Source: Frigoribacterium sp. JB110 (GTDB lineage: Bacteria > Actinomycetota > Actinomycetes > Actinomycetales > Microbacteriaceae). From it: a stretch of 64,000 nucleotides of DNA. The DNA lies in NCBI RefSeq assembly GCF_900163665.1, contig NZ_FUIA01000026.1, forward strand, positions 186,001-250,000, read 5' to 3'. Within the stretch, counting starts at the first letter, position 1, and every line of letters starts with the position of its first letter. Of the stretch, positions 41,009 through 52,608 are shown one piece after another. A program made the translations under genes and the position numbers. Under the pieces are notes generated by a model. It ran no database searches and was not told the origin of the DNA. It saw only the letters and a list, made by a program, of their open reading frames with translations.

Positions 41009-41914
41009 TCATCGTGCGCCCGCCAGCAGCGACTCGGCGCCTTCGCGGCGCGTCTCGTCGATGATCCTGCCGTCGCGCAGGAAGACGATCCGGTCGGCCC
41101 ACGCTGCGTGCCGTGCCTCGTGGGTGACGAGGATGCCGGCCGCGCCCTCGTCGATGCGCGAGCGCAGCATCCGCATCACCGCTTCGCCCGTGACGGAATC
41201 GAGCGCTCCCGTCGGCTCGTCCGCCAGGATCAGGCGGCGCCCACCGACGACCGCCCGCGCAATGGCGACCCGCTGCTGCTGACCGCCGGAGAGGTCGTCG
41301 GGGAACGCGTCGTGCTTGGCGTCGAGGCCGACGGAAGCGAGCGCCTCGCGCCCCGCTCTGCGCGCCACGCGGCGCGAGAAGCCGTCCAGCTCGAGCGGAA
41401 GCGTCACATTCTCGATCGCTGTGAGCGTCGGGATGAGGTTGAAGTCCTGGAAGACGAAGCCGAGTGAGCGGCGGCGCAGCTGCGCGATCTGCTTCTGCGG
41501 CATGCCCTGCAGAAGCTCGCCGTCGATCACGACCTGACCCGACGTGGCCTCTGTGAGCCCTCCGGCGATCGACAGCAGCGTCGACTTGCCCGATCCGGAT
41601 GCCCCCATCACCGCGACGAGCTCGCCGCGTGCGACGTCGAGGTCGATTCCTCGCAGCGCGGAGACGACGGTGGCACCCTCGCCGTACTGTCGGCTGACGG
41701 CGACGAGGCGGAGCACCGCGTCGTCACGGGCCGCGGGTGCGCGCCGCGACGCCTCCCGCGCAGCGGCGTCGATCGCCTCAGTGGTGAAGCCCGCCGTCTC
41801 CGGCGCGCTCGTCGCCTGATCGGGATCGGGGTTGGGGCTGCGACGGTACTGCGGCCCGAGATCCGCGTCGGCTTCCGCCCGGCGCGACCTGCTGCGCCGC
41901 GGTTCGCCGCTCAC
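41009..41914 (-). CDS. ABC transporter ATPase (LolD/MacB type)
   Basis: This 301-residue ATPase has an unusual N-terminal extension of about 75 Arg/Ala-rich residues before the ABC domain ([20 protein letters not shown] start). It has Walker [11 protein letters not shown]-loop [12 protein letters not shown], signature [14 protein letters not shown], Walker [13 protein letters not shown] and H-loop [19 protein letters not shown] is typical of MacB/LolD exporters. The GTG at 41914 overlaps the PadR stop (GTGA). A longer open frame overlapping padR is rejected. Whether the extension is translated in full is uncertain, since an internal start nearer the ABC domain is possible. Confidence 0.88.
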   Translation of the reverse strand: MSGEPRRSRSRRAEADADLGPQYRRSPNPDPDQATSAPETAGFTTEAIDAAAREASRRAPAARDDAVLRLVAVSRQYGEGATVVSALRGIDLDVARGELVAVMGASGSGKSTLLSIAGGLTEATSGQVVIDGELLQGMPQKQIAQLRRRSLGFVFQDFNLIPTLTAIENVTLPLELDGFSRRVARRAGREALASVGLDAKHDAFPDDLSGGQQQRVAIARAVVGGRRLILADEPTGALDSVTGEAVMRMLRSRIDEGAAGILVTHEARHAAWADRIVFLRDGRIIDETRREGAESLLAGAR

Positions 41915-42510
41915 GCGTGGGCCCACTGCTTCGCCGGGCGCCCGCGCTTGGGGCGCTCGGTCGACAGCTCGAGCCCGATGGCATGATCCGGATGCATCAT
42001 CAGGCGCTGCTCGGTGTGATCGAGCCAGCGCGCCTCCGCTTCGGCGGCGAAGATCATCGAGTCGACGACCAGCGACCACGCCAGCTCCTCAGGGCCATCC
42101 GGATTCTGGCCGGCGTACTTCGTCCGCTGCAGCGATTGCAGCTGGGCGAGCGTGGCCCGGCGCTGCGTCTGGATCACGCTCGCGACGTCCACCCCTGGCA
42201 GCGTCGCGGCCAGCGAGAGTTTGATCGCCAGCTCATCGCGGGTTCCGCCGCCGCGCTCGACGGGGCTGCCGAGCCATCCGGTCACCTCCTGCGATCCGGT
42301 GTCCGTGATCCGCCAGAACACGTGACCGCGCTCGTCCGCCTCTGAGCGGGAGACGAGCCCGTCACGCTCCAGCCGCTCGAGTGTGTTGTAGATCTGTCCC
42401 ACGTTCAGCGGCCACGTCGATCCGGTGCGCCGGTCGAACTCCGCTCGCAGCTGGTAGCCGTAGCAGGGGCCCTGATCCAGGATGGCCAACAGGCTCAATC
42501 GCACCGACAT
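41911..42510 (-). CDS. PadR-family transcriptional regulator
   Basis: This 199-residue regulator has an N-terminal winged-helix ([40 protein letters not shown]) and a long C-terminal helical region (residues 110-175) for dimerisation. PadR proteins often repress an adjacent ABC exporter and respond to its drug or peptide substrate. The ATG at 42510 follows GAGGAGAACC. A 27-bp inverted repeat at 42550-42576 covers the -10 region, an ideal autoregulatory operator. It is the first gene of the padR-ATPase-permease operon and is divergent from secA. Confidence 0.92.
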   Translation of the reverse strand: MSVRLSLLAILDQGPCYGYQLRAEFDRRTGSTWPLNVGQIYNTLERLERDGLVSRSEADERGHVFWRITDTGSQEVTGWLGSPVERGGGTRDELAIKLSLAATLPGVDVASVIQTQRRATLAQLQSLQRTKYAGQNPDGPEELAWSLVVDSMIFAAEAEARWLDHTEQRLMMHPDHAIGLELSTERPKRGRPAKQWAHA

Positions 42511-42549
42511 CCGGTTCTCCTCGTGGTAGGCGACGGAATTGGTTTCCGC

Positions 42550-42576
42550 GTATGTATGTACTGAGTATATGCATAC
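42550..42576 (-). promoter_or_regulatory. PadR operator overlapping the -10 box
   Basis: GTATGTATGTAC (42550-42561) and GTATATGCATAC (42565-42576) form an inverted repeat matching at 10 of 12 positions. The -10 TATACT on the - strand (42569-42564) lies inside the right half, so bound PadR would block polymerase. Confidence 0.7.
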
Positions 42577-42743
42577 CGGGAAAACGGATAACGTCTCGAC
42601 GTCGGCGCGTCGTCGCCGGGGGTCTGTGCCTGTTCATAGTCACGGCGGATAACATGGCTGTGTATGTCCGCGCCGGGCCGGTGCGGTACGAGCGTCAACC
42701 GGCAGTCCGCGACCCGCGAGACGCGCCGATGAGGAGAAAACAC

Positions 42744-45503
<2,760 letters not shown>

Positions 45504-45510
45504 CGCACCG

Positions 45511-45547
45511 AACGAGGGCGGCAGGCACCGGATGGGCCTGCCGCCCT
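45511..45547 (+). terminator. secA terminator hairpin
   Basis: Perfect 14-bp stem CGAGGGCGGCAGGC/GCCTGCCGCCCTCG with a 9-nt loop, 7 bp after the secA stop. There is no T-tract. Confidence 0.75.
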
Positions 45548-45609
45548 CGCGCACGCGCCGGGGCGTCCGGATGTCCTGAGCAGCCGGATGCCGCGCGTAT
45601 CCTGGTTCG

Positions 45610-46836
45610 ATGACCACTCTGCGCCCGCTGGATCAGTCGTCGAAGTTGAAGAACGTCCTCTACGAGATCCGCGGCGCAGCGCTGGAACAGGCCGCACAGC
45701 TGGAGGCCGACGGGCACAACATCCTGAAGCTCAACACGGGCAACCCCGCCGTGTTCGGCTTCGAGGCGCCGCACCAGATCGTGCGCGACATGATCGAGAC
45801 GATCCCGCAGTCGCACGGCTACAGCGACAGCAAGGGCATCCTCGGCGCGCGCCGCGCGATCGCGAGCCGCTACGAGAACGAGCCGGGCTTCCCGGAGGTC
45901 GACGTCGACGACGTCTACCTCGGCAACGGAGTGTCCGAGCTGATCACCATGACGATGCAGGCTCTGCTCGACGCCGGCGACGAGGTGCTCATCCCGAGCC
46001 CCGACTACCCGCTGTGGACGGCGATGACGAGCCTCGCCGGCGGCACACCGGTGCACTACGCCTGCGACGAGCAGAGCGACTGGCAGCCGGATCTCGAGGA
46101 CATCCGCTCGAAGGTGACGCCGAACACCAAGGCGATCGTCATCATCAACCCGAACAACCCGACAGGCGCCGTCTACAGTCGCGAGGTGATCGAAGGGCTG
46201 GTGCAGATCGCGCGCGAGAACTCGCTGCTGCTGCTCAGCGACGAGATCTACGACCGGATCCTGTTCGACGACGCCGAGCACGTCTCCACCGCGTCGGTCG
46301 CGCCTGACCTGCTGTGCCTGACGTTCAACGGCCTGTCGAAGACGTACCGCGTGGCCGGCTACCGCTCAGGCTGGCTCGTCATCACCGGGCCCCGCGAGCA
46401 CGCCTCAGGCTTCCTCGACGGCATCCAGCTGCTCGCCTCCACGCGCCTGTGCGCGAACGTGCCGGCGCAGCACGGCGTGATCGCCGCACTGACCGGACAG
46501 CAGTCCATCGATGCGCTGATCGCGACCGACGGCCGCCTGCACCAGCAGCGCGACGTCGCGTGGGAGGGGCTGAACGCCATCCCCGGCGTGAGCTGCGTCA
46601 AGCCGCGCGGCGCGCTCTACGCATTCCCGCGCCTCGACCCCGAGGTGCACGAGATCCGCGACGACTCGAAGCTCGTCTACGACTTCCTCGTGAGCGAGCA
46701 CGTGCTGCTGGTGCCAGGAACCGGCTTCAACTGGCCCACCCACGACCACCTGCGCATCGTCACGCTGCCCGAGCCCCGCGTCATCGCCGAAGCCATCGAA
46801 CGCTTCGGCAACTTCCTGGCGAGCTACAAGCAGTAG
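45610..46836 (+). CDS. alaT: pyridoxal phosphate aminotransferase (AlaT/AspC type)
   Basis: This 408-residue class I aminotransferase has NTGNPAVFGF at the N-terminal substrate loop, YLGNGVSELITMTMQALLDA for cofactor phosphate contacts, IINPNNPTGAVYS, DEIYDRILF, and the PLP lysine in TFNGLSKTYRVAGYRSGW near residue 243. The RxSGW context and the LKLNTGNPA start resemble AlaT/AlaA glutamate-pyruvate aminotransferases, making alanine from pyruvate. Aspartate use is the alternative. The ATG at 45610 is exactly 6 nt after TATCCT (45598-45603), a leaderless start. Confidence 0.9.
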   Translation: MTTLRPLDQSSKLKNVLYEIRGAALEQAAQLEADGHNILKLNTGNPAVFGFEAPHQIVRDMIETIPQSHGYSDSKGILGARRAIASRYENEPGFPEVDVDDVYLGNGVSELITMTMQALLDAGDEVLIPSPDYPLWTAMTSLAGGTPVHYACDEQSDWQPDLEDIRSKVTPNTKAIVIINPNNPTGAVYSREVIEGLVQIARENSLLLLSDEIYDRILFDDAEHVSTASVAPDLLCLTFNGLSKTYRVAGYRSGWLVITGPREHASGFLDGIQLLASTRLCANVPAQHGVIAALTGQQSIDALIATDGRLHQQRDVAWEGLNAIPGVSCVKPRGALYAFPRLDPEVHEIRDDSKLVYDFLVSEHVLLVPGTGFNWPTHDHLRIVTLPEPRVIAEAIERFGNFLASYKQ

Positions 46837-47071
46837 GCGGGCGTCATTCCCCGGGCCGGATCGGCCCGCTCGGATGCCGTCACCTCCGCCGCACGGCTTC
46901 CGAGGTGCGAGGTGCCGTTGCCCGGGCCGGAGGGAGCGGTCGTCCGGACGCCGGCACCGGGTTCGGCGGGAGCGGATGCGCAGCATCCGCGAGGGAATGC
47001 CGGCCGGATGACCGCGCCCGCAGGCCCGACGCGGACCCGGCGTCGTCGCCCCGACGCCGCGGTCCCGACCC
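46837..47071. other. GC-rich gap between convergent genes
   Basis: This 235-bp stretch between the aminotransferase and the S9 peptidase stops has no credible gene. It contains GGATGCGCAGCATCC, a small inverted repeat at 46973-46987, and a few other GC stems, but no T-tract terminator. Confidence 0.6.
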
Positions 47072-49171
47072 CTACGCCTCCGAGACTCCCAGCACGTCGA
47101 ACAGCCACGCCAGCTGGTAGGCGCGCTCGCGCCAGGAGTTGTACCGGCCGGTGACGCCGCCGTGCCCCGCGTTCATCTCGCACTTCATCAGCACATCGGC
47201 GCCGACCTCGCGCAGTCGCTGCACCCACTTGGCGGGTTCGACGTACAGCACGCGGGTGTCGTTCAGGCTGGTCATGGCGAGCACCCGCGGGTAGTCGACG
47301 CCCTCGCGCACGTTCTCGTAGGGCGAGTACGACTTCATGTACTCGTACACGTCGGCGTCGTGCAGCGGGTCTCCCCACTCGTCCCATTCGATCACGGTCA
47401 GCGGAAGCGACGGGTCGAGGATCGAGGTGAGCGCGTCGACGAACGGAACGTCGGCGAGGATGCCGGCGAAGGCGTCAGGTGCCATGTTCGCCACGGCGCC
47501 CATCAGCAGTCCGCCGGCCGAGCCGCCCTCTGCCACGATCCGATCCGGGCTCGTGTAGCCTTCGTCGCTGAGGAAGCGGGCCACGTCGACGAAGTCGGTG
47601 AACGTGTTGCGCTTGGCGAGCGTCTTGCCGCTCTCGTACCACTGCCTGCCCATCTCGCCGCCGCCGCGCACGTGCGCAACGGCGAACAGGATGCCGCGGT
47701 CGAGCTCGCTCAGCCTGGCGACCGAGAATCCTGGATCGATCGAATGCTCGTATGAGCCGTATCCGTACAGGTGCACGGGCCGCGCGGAGGAACCGGGCTC
47801 GCCGAACGAGCGCTTCCAGACCAGTGATACGGGGATGCGGGTGCCGTCGGCGGCCGTCACCCATACGCGGCGCTGATCGTACTCGGCGGCGTCGTAGCCG
47901 CCCAGCACCTCGGCGCGCTTGCGCAGCAGCAGCTCGCCCGTCGCCAGCTCGTACTCGTACAGCGATCCCGGCGTCGTGAACGAGCCGTAGGCGACCCGGA
48001 TGACCGGGGGAGCCCACTCCGGATTCCCTGTCGCCCCCGCGGAGTACAGCGGGTCGGGGAACTCGATCTCGCTCAGCTCGCCCGTTCCGTAGTCGAGCAC
48101 GCCGACGCGCGGAAGTCCGTCTGAGCGGTACTCGACGACGGCGAAATCGCGGAAGCAGTCGACGTCGATCAGGCGTCGGCCCGGCTCGTGGCCGAGCACG
48201 ACCTCGGTCGCGGAGGGGTCATCGACCCGAGCGCGGACCAGCTCGAAGTCGAGGGCGCCGTCATTGTGCAGGATGTAGAGCCAGTCCTCGCCGTCGATCA
48301 CCGCGTGGTCGACGCCGTACTCGACGCCGTCGCGCCGCGGCCAGACGACGGCCGGCGCCGCCTGCGGGTCCGAGGCGTCGACGATGCTGACCTCGCTGGT
48401 CACACTCGATCCGGACTCCATCACCAGGAACCGGTCGCTGCGCGTCACGCCGGCTCCGACCCAGAACCGCTCGTCGTCATCGCCGTACAGTTCGACATCG
48501 TTCGCGGCATCCGCCTCGCCGACGCTGTGCAGCCACACCTGGTGCGGGCGCCACGCATCGTCGACGGTCGAGTACACGATGTGCTCGCCGTCCGGCAGGA
48601 ACTGCGCACCGCCGAAGGTCTCCGCGATCGTGTCGGGAAGCAGCTCGCCCGTGGTGAGGTCCTTGATCCGGATGGTGTAGCGCTCGTCACCGGCCTCGTC
48701 GACGGCCCAGAGCATCCGGGTGCCGTCGTCGGAGACGTCGAATGAGCCGAGGGAGAAGAAGTCCTTGCCGTCTGCCTCGACGTTGGCATCGAGCAGCACC
48801 TGCTCGCCTGGAACATCGGCGTCGGGGGAGAGGACGGGAGGCGTCCAGTCGTCGGGGGAGGCCAGCGGCGCCCTGCACTGGATGCCGTACTGCTTGCCTG
48901 CGACAGTGCGTCCGTAGTACCACCACTGGCCGCGGCGGCTCGGCACCGACAGGTCGGACTCCTTCACCCTGGAACGGATCTCGTCGAAGATCCGCTCCCG
49001 CACGGGCGCGAGGTGCGACAGCGCGGCGTCGGTGTGCGCGTTCTCCGCCTCGAGGTGCGCGATGACCTCGGGGTCGTCCTTGGCGCGCAGCCACTCGTAC
49101 GGGTCGTCGAAGGTGTGGCCGTGGTGTGCGCGGCTGGTGGGGCGGCGGTCGGCGGAGGGCGCGGAAGTCAC
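47072..49171 (-). CDS. S9 family prolyl oligopeptidase (oligopeptidase B-like)
   Basis: This 699-residue cytoplasmic serine peptidase has an N-terminal beta-propeller (about residues 75-410) and a C-terminal alpha/beta-hydrolase domain. The nucleophile elbow is GGSAGGLLMG near residue 540, the acid lies in MTSLNDTRVLYVEP-type sequence, and the His in NAGHGGVTGRY near residue 680. FAVAHVRGGGEMGRQWYESG and VDFVDVARFLSDEGYTSPD are typical of protease II/oligopeptidase B, which cuts short peptides after basic residues. The GTG at 49171 is 6 nt after TAGCGT on its strand (leaderless). Single gene, divergent from the metallophosphoesterase. Confidence 0.94.
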   Translation of the reverse strand: MTSAPSADRRPTSRAHHGHTFDDPYEWLRAKDDPEVIAHLEAENAHTDAALSHLAPVRERIFDEIRSRVKESDLSVPSRRGQWWYYGRTVAGKQYGIQCRAPLASPDDWTPPVLSPDADVPGEQVLLDANVEADGKDFFSLGSFDVSDDGTRMLWAVDEAGDERYTIRIKDLTTGELLPDTIAETFGGAQFLPDGEHIVYSTVDDAWRPHQVWLHSVGEADAANDVELYGDDDERFWVGAGVTRSDRFLVMESGSSVTSEVSIVDASDPQAAPAVVWPRRDGVEYGVDHAVIDGEDWLYILHNDGALDFELVRARVDDPSATEVVLGHEPGRRLIDVDCFRDFAVVEYRSDGLPRVGVLDYGTGELSEIEFPDPLYSAGATGNPEWAPPVIRVAYGSFTTPGSLYEYELATGELLLRKRAEVLGGYDAAEYDQRRVWVTAADGTRIPVSLVWKRSFGEPGSSARPVHLYGYGSYEHSIDPGFSVARLSELDRGILFAVAHVRGGGEMGRQWYESGKTLAKRNTFTDFVDVARFLSDEGYTSPDRIVAEGGSAGGLLMGAVANMAPDAFAGILADVPFVDALTSILDPSLPLTVIEWDEWGDPLHDADVYEYMKSYSPYENVREGVDYPRVLAMTSLNDTRVLYVEPAKWVQRLREVGADVLMKCEMNAGHGGVTGRYNSWRERAYQLAWLFDVLGVSEA

Positions 49172-49246
49172 GCGTCCACGCTACCCGGGCGACCGCATCC
49201 GGGAGCTGTGCCATGCGTGCGCCGTGGGCGAACGTAGGATCGCACC

Positions 49247-50143
49247 ATGCAGTTCGGAATGCACCAGCCGGCCCACCGCACCCTCGTGCACATCAGCGAC
49301 ACGCACCTGCTGGCAGGCGGGGCGCGGCTGCACGATCGCTTCGCCGTCGAGGACAATCTGCGTCGCGCGCTCCGACGCGTCGAGCAGACGGGCATCTCGC
49401 CCGACGCGCTGGTGTTCACCGGCGACCTGACCGACCTGGGCGAACCGGATGCCTATGCGCGGCTGCGGAGCATCGTCGAACCCTTCGCCGCGCAGCTGGA
49501 GGCCCCGATCGCCTGGGTCGCCGGGAACCACGACGAACGGCCGCAGATGCGCCGAGATCTGCTCGACGAGGAGCCGAGCGAGAAGCCGATCCATCACACA
49601 TGGGACCTCGACGGGCTGCGCCTCATCGCGCTCGATTCGACGGTTCCCGGATGGCACCACGGAGATCTCGACGAGGCGCAGCTGGAGTGGCTGGCGGCGG
49701 AGCTCGCCGAGCCGGCCCCGCTCGGCACGATCCTCGCACTGCACCATCCGCCGCTGCCGAGCCACGTGCCGATGTTCGACATCCTCGAACTGCGCGGCCA
49801 GGACCGCTTCGCCGATGTCCTTGCAGGCAGCGATGTGCGGACCGTCCTCGCCGGGCACCTGCACTACTCGATGCACGGCACCTTCGCGGGGATCCCGGTG
49901 AGCGTCGCCGCCGCCACCTGCTACACGATGGACGTCGCCAGGGAGCCGCAGCGGGTGAACGGCATGGATGCCGGTCAGGCGTTCAACCTCGTGCACGTGT
50001 ACGACGACACGATCACGCACACCGTGGTACCGGTTGACGGAGCCGACCCCGCCGGAGCGTTCTCACCTGAGTTCTACGCGCGGCTCGCCGCGATGACCCC
50101 GGATGAGCGGCTCGAGGCGTTCTCGCGCAAGCCGGGCCGCTGA
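49247..50143 (+). CDS. metallophosphoesterase (cyclic-nucleotide phosphodiesterase-like)
   Basis: This 298-residue enzyme carries the calcineurin-type motif set: HISDTHLL (DxH), FTGDLTDLG (GDxxD), WVAGNHDERP (GNHD), LHHPPLPSH and AGHLHYSMHGTF (GHxH). It belongs to the CpdA/Rv0805-like class that hydrolyses 3',5'-cAMP or related phosphodiesters with two metal ions. The ATG at 49247 is 6 nt after TAGGAT (49235-49240) and has no Shine-Dalgarno. Monocistronic, 88 bp before the aspartase gene. The substrate is not determined. Confidence 0.9.
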   Translation: MQFGMHQPAHRTLVHISDTHLLAGGARLHDRFAVEDNLRRALRRVEQTGISPDALVFTGDLTDLGEPDAYARLRSIVEPFAAQLEAPIAWVAGNHDERPQMRRDLLDEEPSEKPIHHTWDLDGLRLIALDSTVPGWHHGDLDEAQLEWLAAELAEPAPLGTILALHHPPLPSHVPMFDILELRGQDRFADVLAGSDVRTVLAGHLHYSMHGTFAGIPVSVAAATCYTMDVAREPQRVNGMDAGQAFNLVHVYDDTITHTVVPVDGADPAGAFSPEFYARLAAMTPDERLEAFSRKPGR

Positions 50144-50231
50144 CATCCGATTCCTCGTGTCTTCGCTGCGTCCTCTGCAAATCGCAGCCGACCTGCGGGG
50201 GGCGTGAGGACATCCGGCGTAGGGTCGAGGC

Positions 50232-51674
50232 GTGACCGCAGCGACGCGAACCGAATCCGACTCTCTCGGGCCCCTCGAGATCCCCGCCGACGCGTATTGG
50301 GGGGTGCACACAGCGCGAGCCCTCGAGAACTTCGACATCACGAAACGACCGATCTCGGTGTACGCCGAGCTCATCACGGCTCTGGCGATGGTGAAACAGG
50401 CCGCGGCGAGGGCCAACCGCGACATCGGCGATCTCGACGCCGAGCGCGCCGATCTCATCGACCGCGCCTCGCAGCGCGTGATCGACGGCGAGTTCCACGA
50501 CGAGTTCTGCGTCGGCGTGGTTCAGGGCGGGGCGGGGACCTCGACCAACATGAACGCCAACGAGGTCATCACCAACATCGCGCTCGAGCTGGCGGGGCGC
50601 GAGAAGGGCGATTACGACTACCTGCACCCGATCGACCACACCAACCGCAGCCAGTCGACCAACGACGTCTACCCGACGGCGCTCAAGGTCGGGCTGTCGC
50701 TGATCCACGTCTCCCTGCTCGACGAGCTGGAGCTGCTGCGCGACTCGTTCCTGCGCAAGGCGGCGGAGTTCTCCGACGTGCTCAAGGTCGGCCGCACGCA
50801 GCTGCAGGACGCGGTGCCGATGACGCTCGGACAGGAGTTCCACGGCTTCGCCACGACGGTGGACGAGGACGTCAGGCGGCTGCGGGAGAACGCATCGCTG
50901 CTCACCGAGATCAGCATGGGTGCCACAGCCATCGGCACGGGTGTCACGGCTCGGCCGGGCTACGCCGACCGCGTGCGCGTGCACCTCGCGGAGATCACGG
51001 GGCTGCCGCTGCACACAGCGAGGGACCTCGTCGAAGCCACGAGTGACATGGGTGCGTTCCTGTCGTTCTCCTCGTCGCTGAAGCGCAACGCGATCAAGCT
51101 GTCGAAGATCAGCAGCGACCTGCGTCTGCTCTCATCCGGGCCGCAGGCCGGTTTCGGCGAGATCAATCTGCCCGCCATGCAGGCGGGTTCTTCGATCATG
51201 CCCGGCAAGGTCAATCCGGTCATCCCCGAGGTCGTCAACCAGGTCGCGTTCTCCGTGGTCGGGGCGGATCTGACCGTGACGATGGCCGCGGAGAACGGGC
51301 AGCTGCAGCTGAACGCGTTCGAGCCGATCATCGCGCACTCGATGCTGCAGTCGATCACCTGGATGCGCCGCGCCTATCAGACGCTGCGCGTGAACTGCAT
51401 CGACGGGATCACAGCGAACCGCGGTCGCCTCGGAGCGATGGTGGGGTCGTCGGTGGGCGTGATCACCGCGCTGACGCCGTTCATCGGATACGCGGCGGCG
51501 GCGGCCCTCGCCAAGACGGCGCTGCTGACGCACCGCAACGTGGCCGACCTCGTCGTGGATGCCGAGCTGATGACCCGCGAAGAGGTCGACAAGCAGCTCC
51601 GCCCGGAACGCCTCAGCGGCATCGAGCCCATCACCACCGCGATCCCGATCATCTCCCCTGAGGACCTCCCGTGA
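50232..51674 (+). CDS. aspA: aspartate ammonia-lyase
   Basis: This 480-residue member of the fumarase/aspartase superfamily deaminates aspartate to fumarate and ammonia. Motifs in order: QGGAGTSTNMNANEVI (aspartase form, where fumarase has SGTQTNMN), HPIDHTNRSQSTNDVYPT with the catalytic His region, VGRTQLQDAVPMTLGQEF, and the flexible SS loop GSSIMPGKVNPVIPE near residue 320 with the catalytic serine. The GTG at 50232 follows TAGGGT (50220-50225) by 6 nt. Its last 26 bp overlap the convergent FAH-family gene. Confidence 0.92.
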   Translation: MTAATRTESDSLGPLEIPADAYWGVHTARALENFDITKRPISVYAELITALAMVKQAAARANRDIGDLDAERADLIDRASQRVIDGEFHDEFCVGVVQGGAGTSTNMNANEVITNIALELAGREKGDYDYLHPIDHTNRSQSTNDVYPTALKVGLSLIHVSLLDELELLRDSFLRKAAEFSDVLKVGRTQLQDAVPMTLGQEFHGFATTVDEDVRRLRENASLLTEISMGATAIGTGVTARPGYADRVRVHLAEITGLPLHTARDLVEATSDMGAFLSFSSSLKRNAIKLSKISSDLRLLSSGPQAGFGEINLPAMQAGSSIMPGKVNPVIPEVVNQVAFSVVGADLTVTMAAENGQLQLNAFEPIIAHSMLQSITWMRRAYQTLRVNCIDGITANRGRLGAMVGSSVGVITALTPFIGYAAAAALAKTALLTHRNVADLVVDAELMTREEVDKQLRPERLSGIEPITTAIPIISPEDLP

Positions 51675-52551
51675 CCCCGCACCCGTCGGTGACGCGGCAG
51701 CGGGTGGTGAGTTCGCCGATGCCGTCGATGCCGACCGTGACGGTGGTGCCGTCGCCGAGCAGGACCTGCGGGGTGCGGGAGAAGCCGGAGCCGCCGGGGC
51801 TGCCCGTGGAGATGAGGGTGCCAGGCAGGAGCGTGATGCCCTGCGACAGGTGCGCGATCAGCTTCGCGACGGAGCGCACCATCTGGCCGGTCGACGCGTC
51901 CTGCATCGTCTCGCCGTCGACGGTGGTCCAGATGTGCAGGTCCTGCGGGTCGGCGATCTCATCGGCCGTGACGACGTCAGGACCCGTCGGCGTGAAGCCG
52001 TCCAGTGACTTGCAGCGCGACCACTGCGCCTCGGAGTACTGGATGTTGCGTGCCGAGATGTCGTTGACCACGGTGTAGCCGAAGACGTGCTCAAGGGCTT
52101 CGTCCTCGGTGACATCGCGTGCCGGCCGGCCGATGATCACGCCCAGCTCGGCCTCGTAGTCGACGGCCTCGCTCATCCGGCGCGACCACGTGGCCGTCCG
52201 GTCGTGGCCCGCCAGCGAGTTCGGCCACAGCGTGAACACCGTCGGGGTGTTGTCCGTCTTCAGGTTCAGTTCACCGGAGTGGGCGGCGTAGTTCAGCCCG
52301 ACCGCGATGATCGCCGGCGGCCGGTTCACCGCTGAGGCGTACTCCGCGCCGTCGAGCGGCCTCCGCGCACCGCCGCCTGCGACAACGGCCTCGCGCACTC
52401 TGGCCCACTCATCCGGCCCCCGTTCGAGCAGATCCTGCAGCGTGTCCGGCGCGTTCTCGATGAGGGACGAGACGGGAACCGCCTGGTCGCCGACCTTCAC
52501 CACGAAGGTCGGTTCCGTCTCGCCGTCGAGATGCAGATGGGAGAAGCGCAT
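51649..52551 (-). CDS. fumarylacetoacetate hydrolase-family protein
   Basis: This 300-residue enzyme has the FAH fold from about residue 80 (PPAIIAVGLNYAAHSGE), metal ligands in VDYEAELGVIIGRPARDV (the ExE) and DGFTPTGPDVVT, and LPGTLISTGSPGGSG as the closing loop. Relatives include acylpyruvases, oxaloacetate decarboxylases and 2-hydroxyhepta-diene-dioate isomerases, so the substrate is open. The gene is convergent with aspA, whose product fumarate feeds oxaloacetate, but a metabolic link is only a guess. The ATG at 52551 is 6 nt after TAGAAT on its strand (leaderless). The last 26 bp overlap aspA. Confidence 0.9.
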   Translation of the reverse strand: MRFSHLHLDGETEPTFVVKVGDQAVPVSSLIENAPDTLQDLLERGPDEWARVREAVVAGGGARRPLDGAEYASAVNRPPAIIAVGLNYAAHSGELNLKTDNTPTVFTLWPNSLAGHDRTATWSRRMSEAVDYEAELGVIIGRPARDVTEDEALEHVFGYTVVNDISARNIQYSEAQWSRCKSLDGFTPTGPDVVTADEIADPQDLHIWTTVDGETMQDASTGQMVRSVAKLIAHLSQGITLLPGTLISTGSPGGSGFSRTPQVLLGDGTTVTVGIDGIGELTTRCRVTDGCGVTGGPQGR

Positions 52552-52608
52552 TGCCCCATTCTATGGATGAGAGGAGATCCACCGGTCCTCCCCAATAGAG
52601 TGTTCGAT

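Noticed and set aside
42381..42743. N-terminal extension of SecA
   Set aside because: Runs through padR and its operator; GAGGAG before GTG 42744 and the known SecA N-terminus decide the start.
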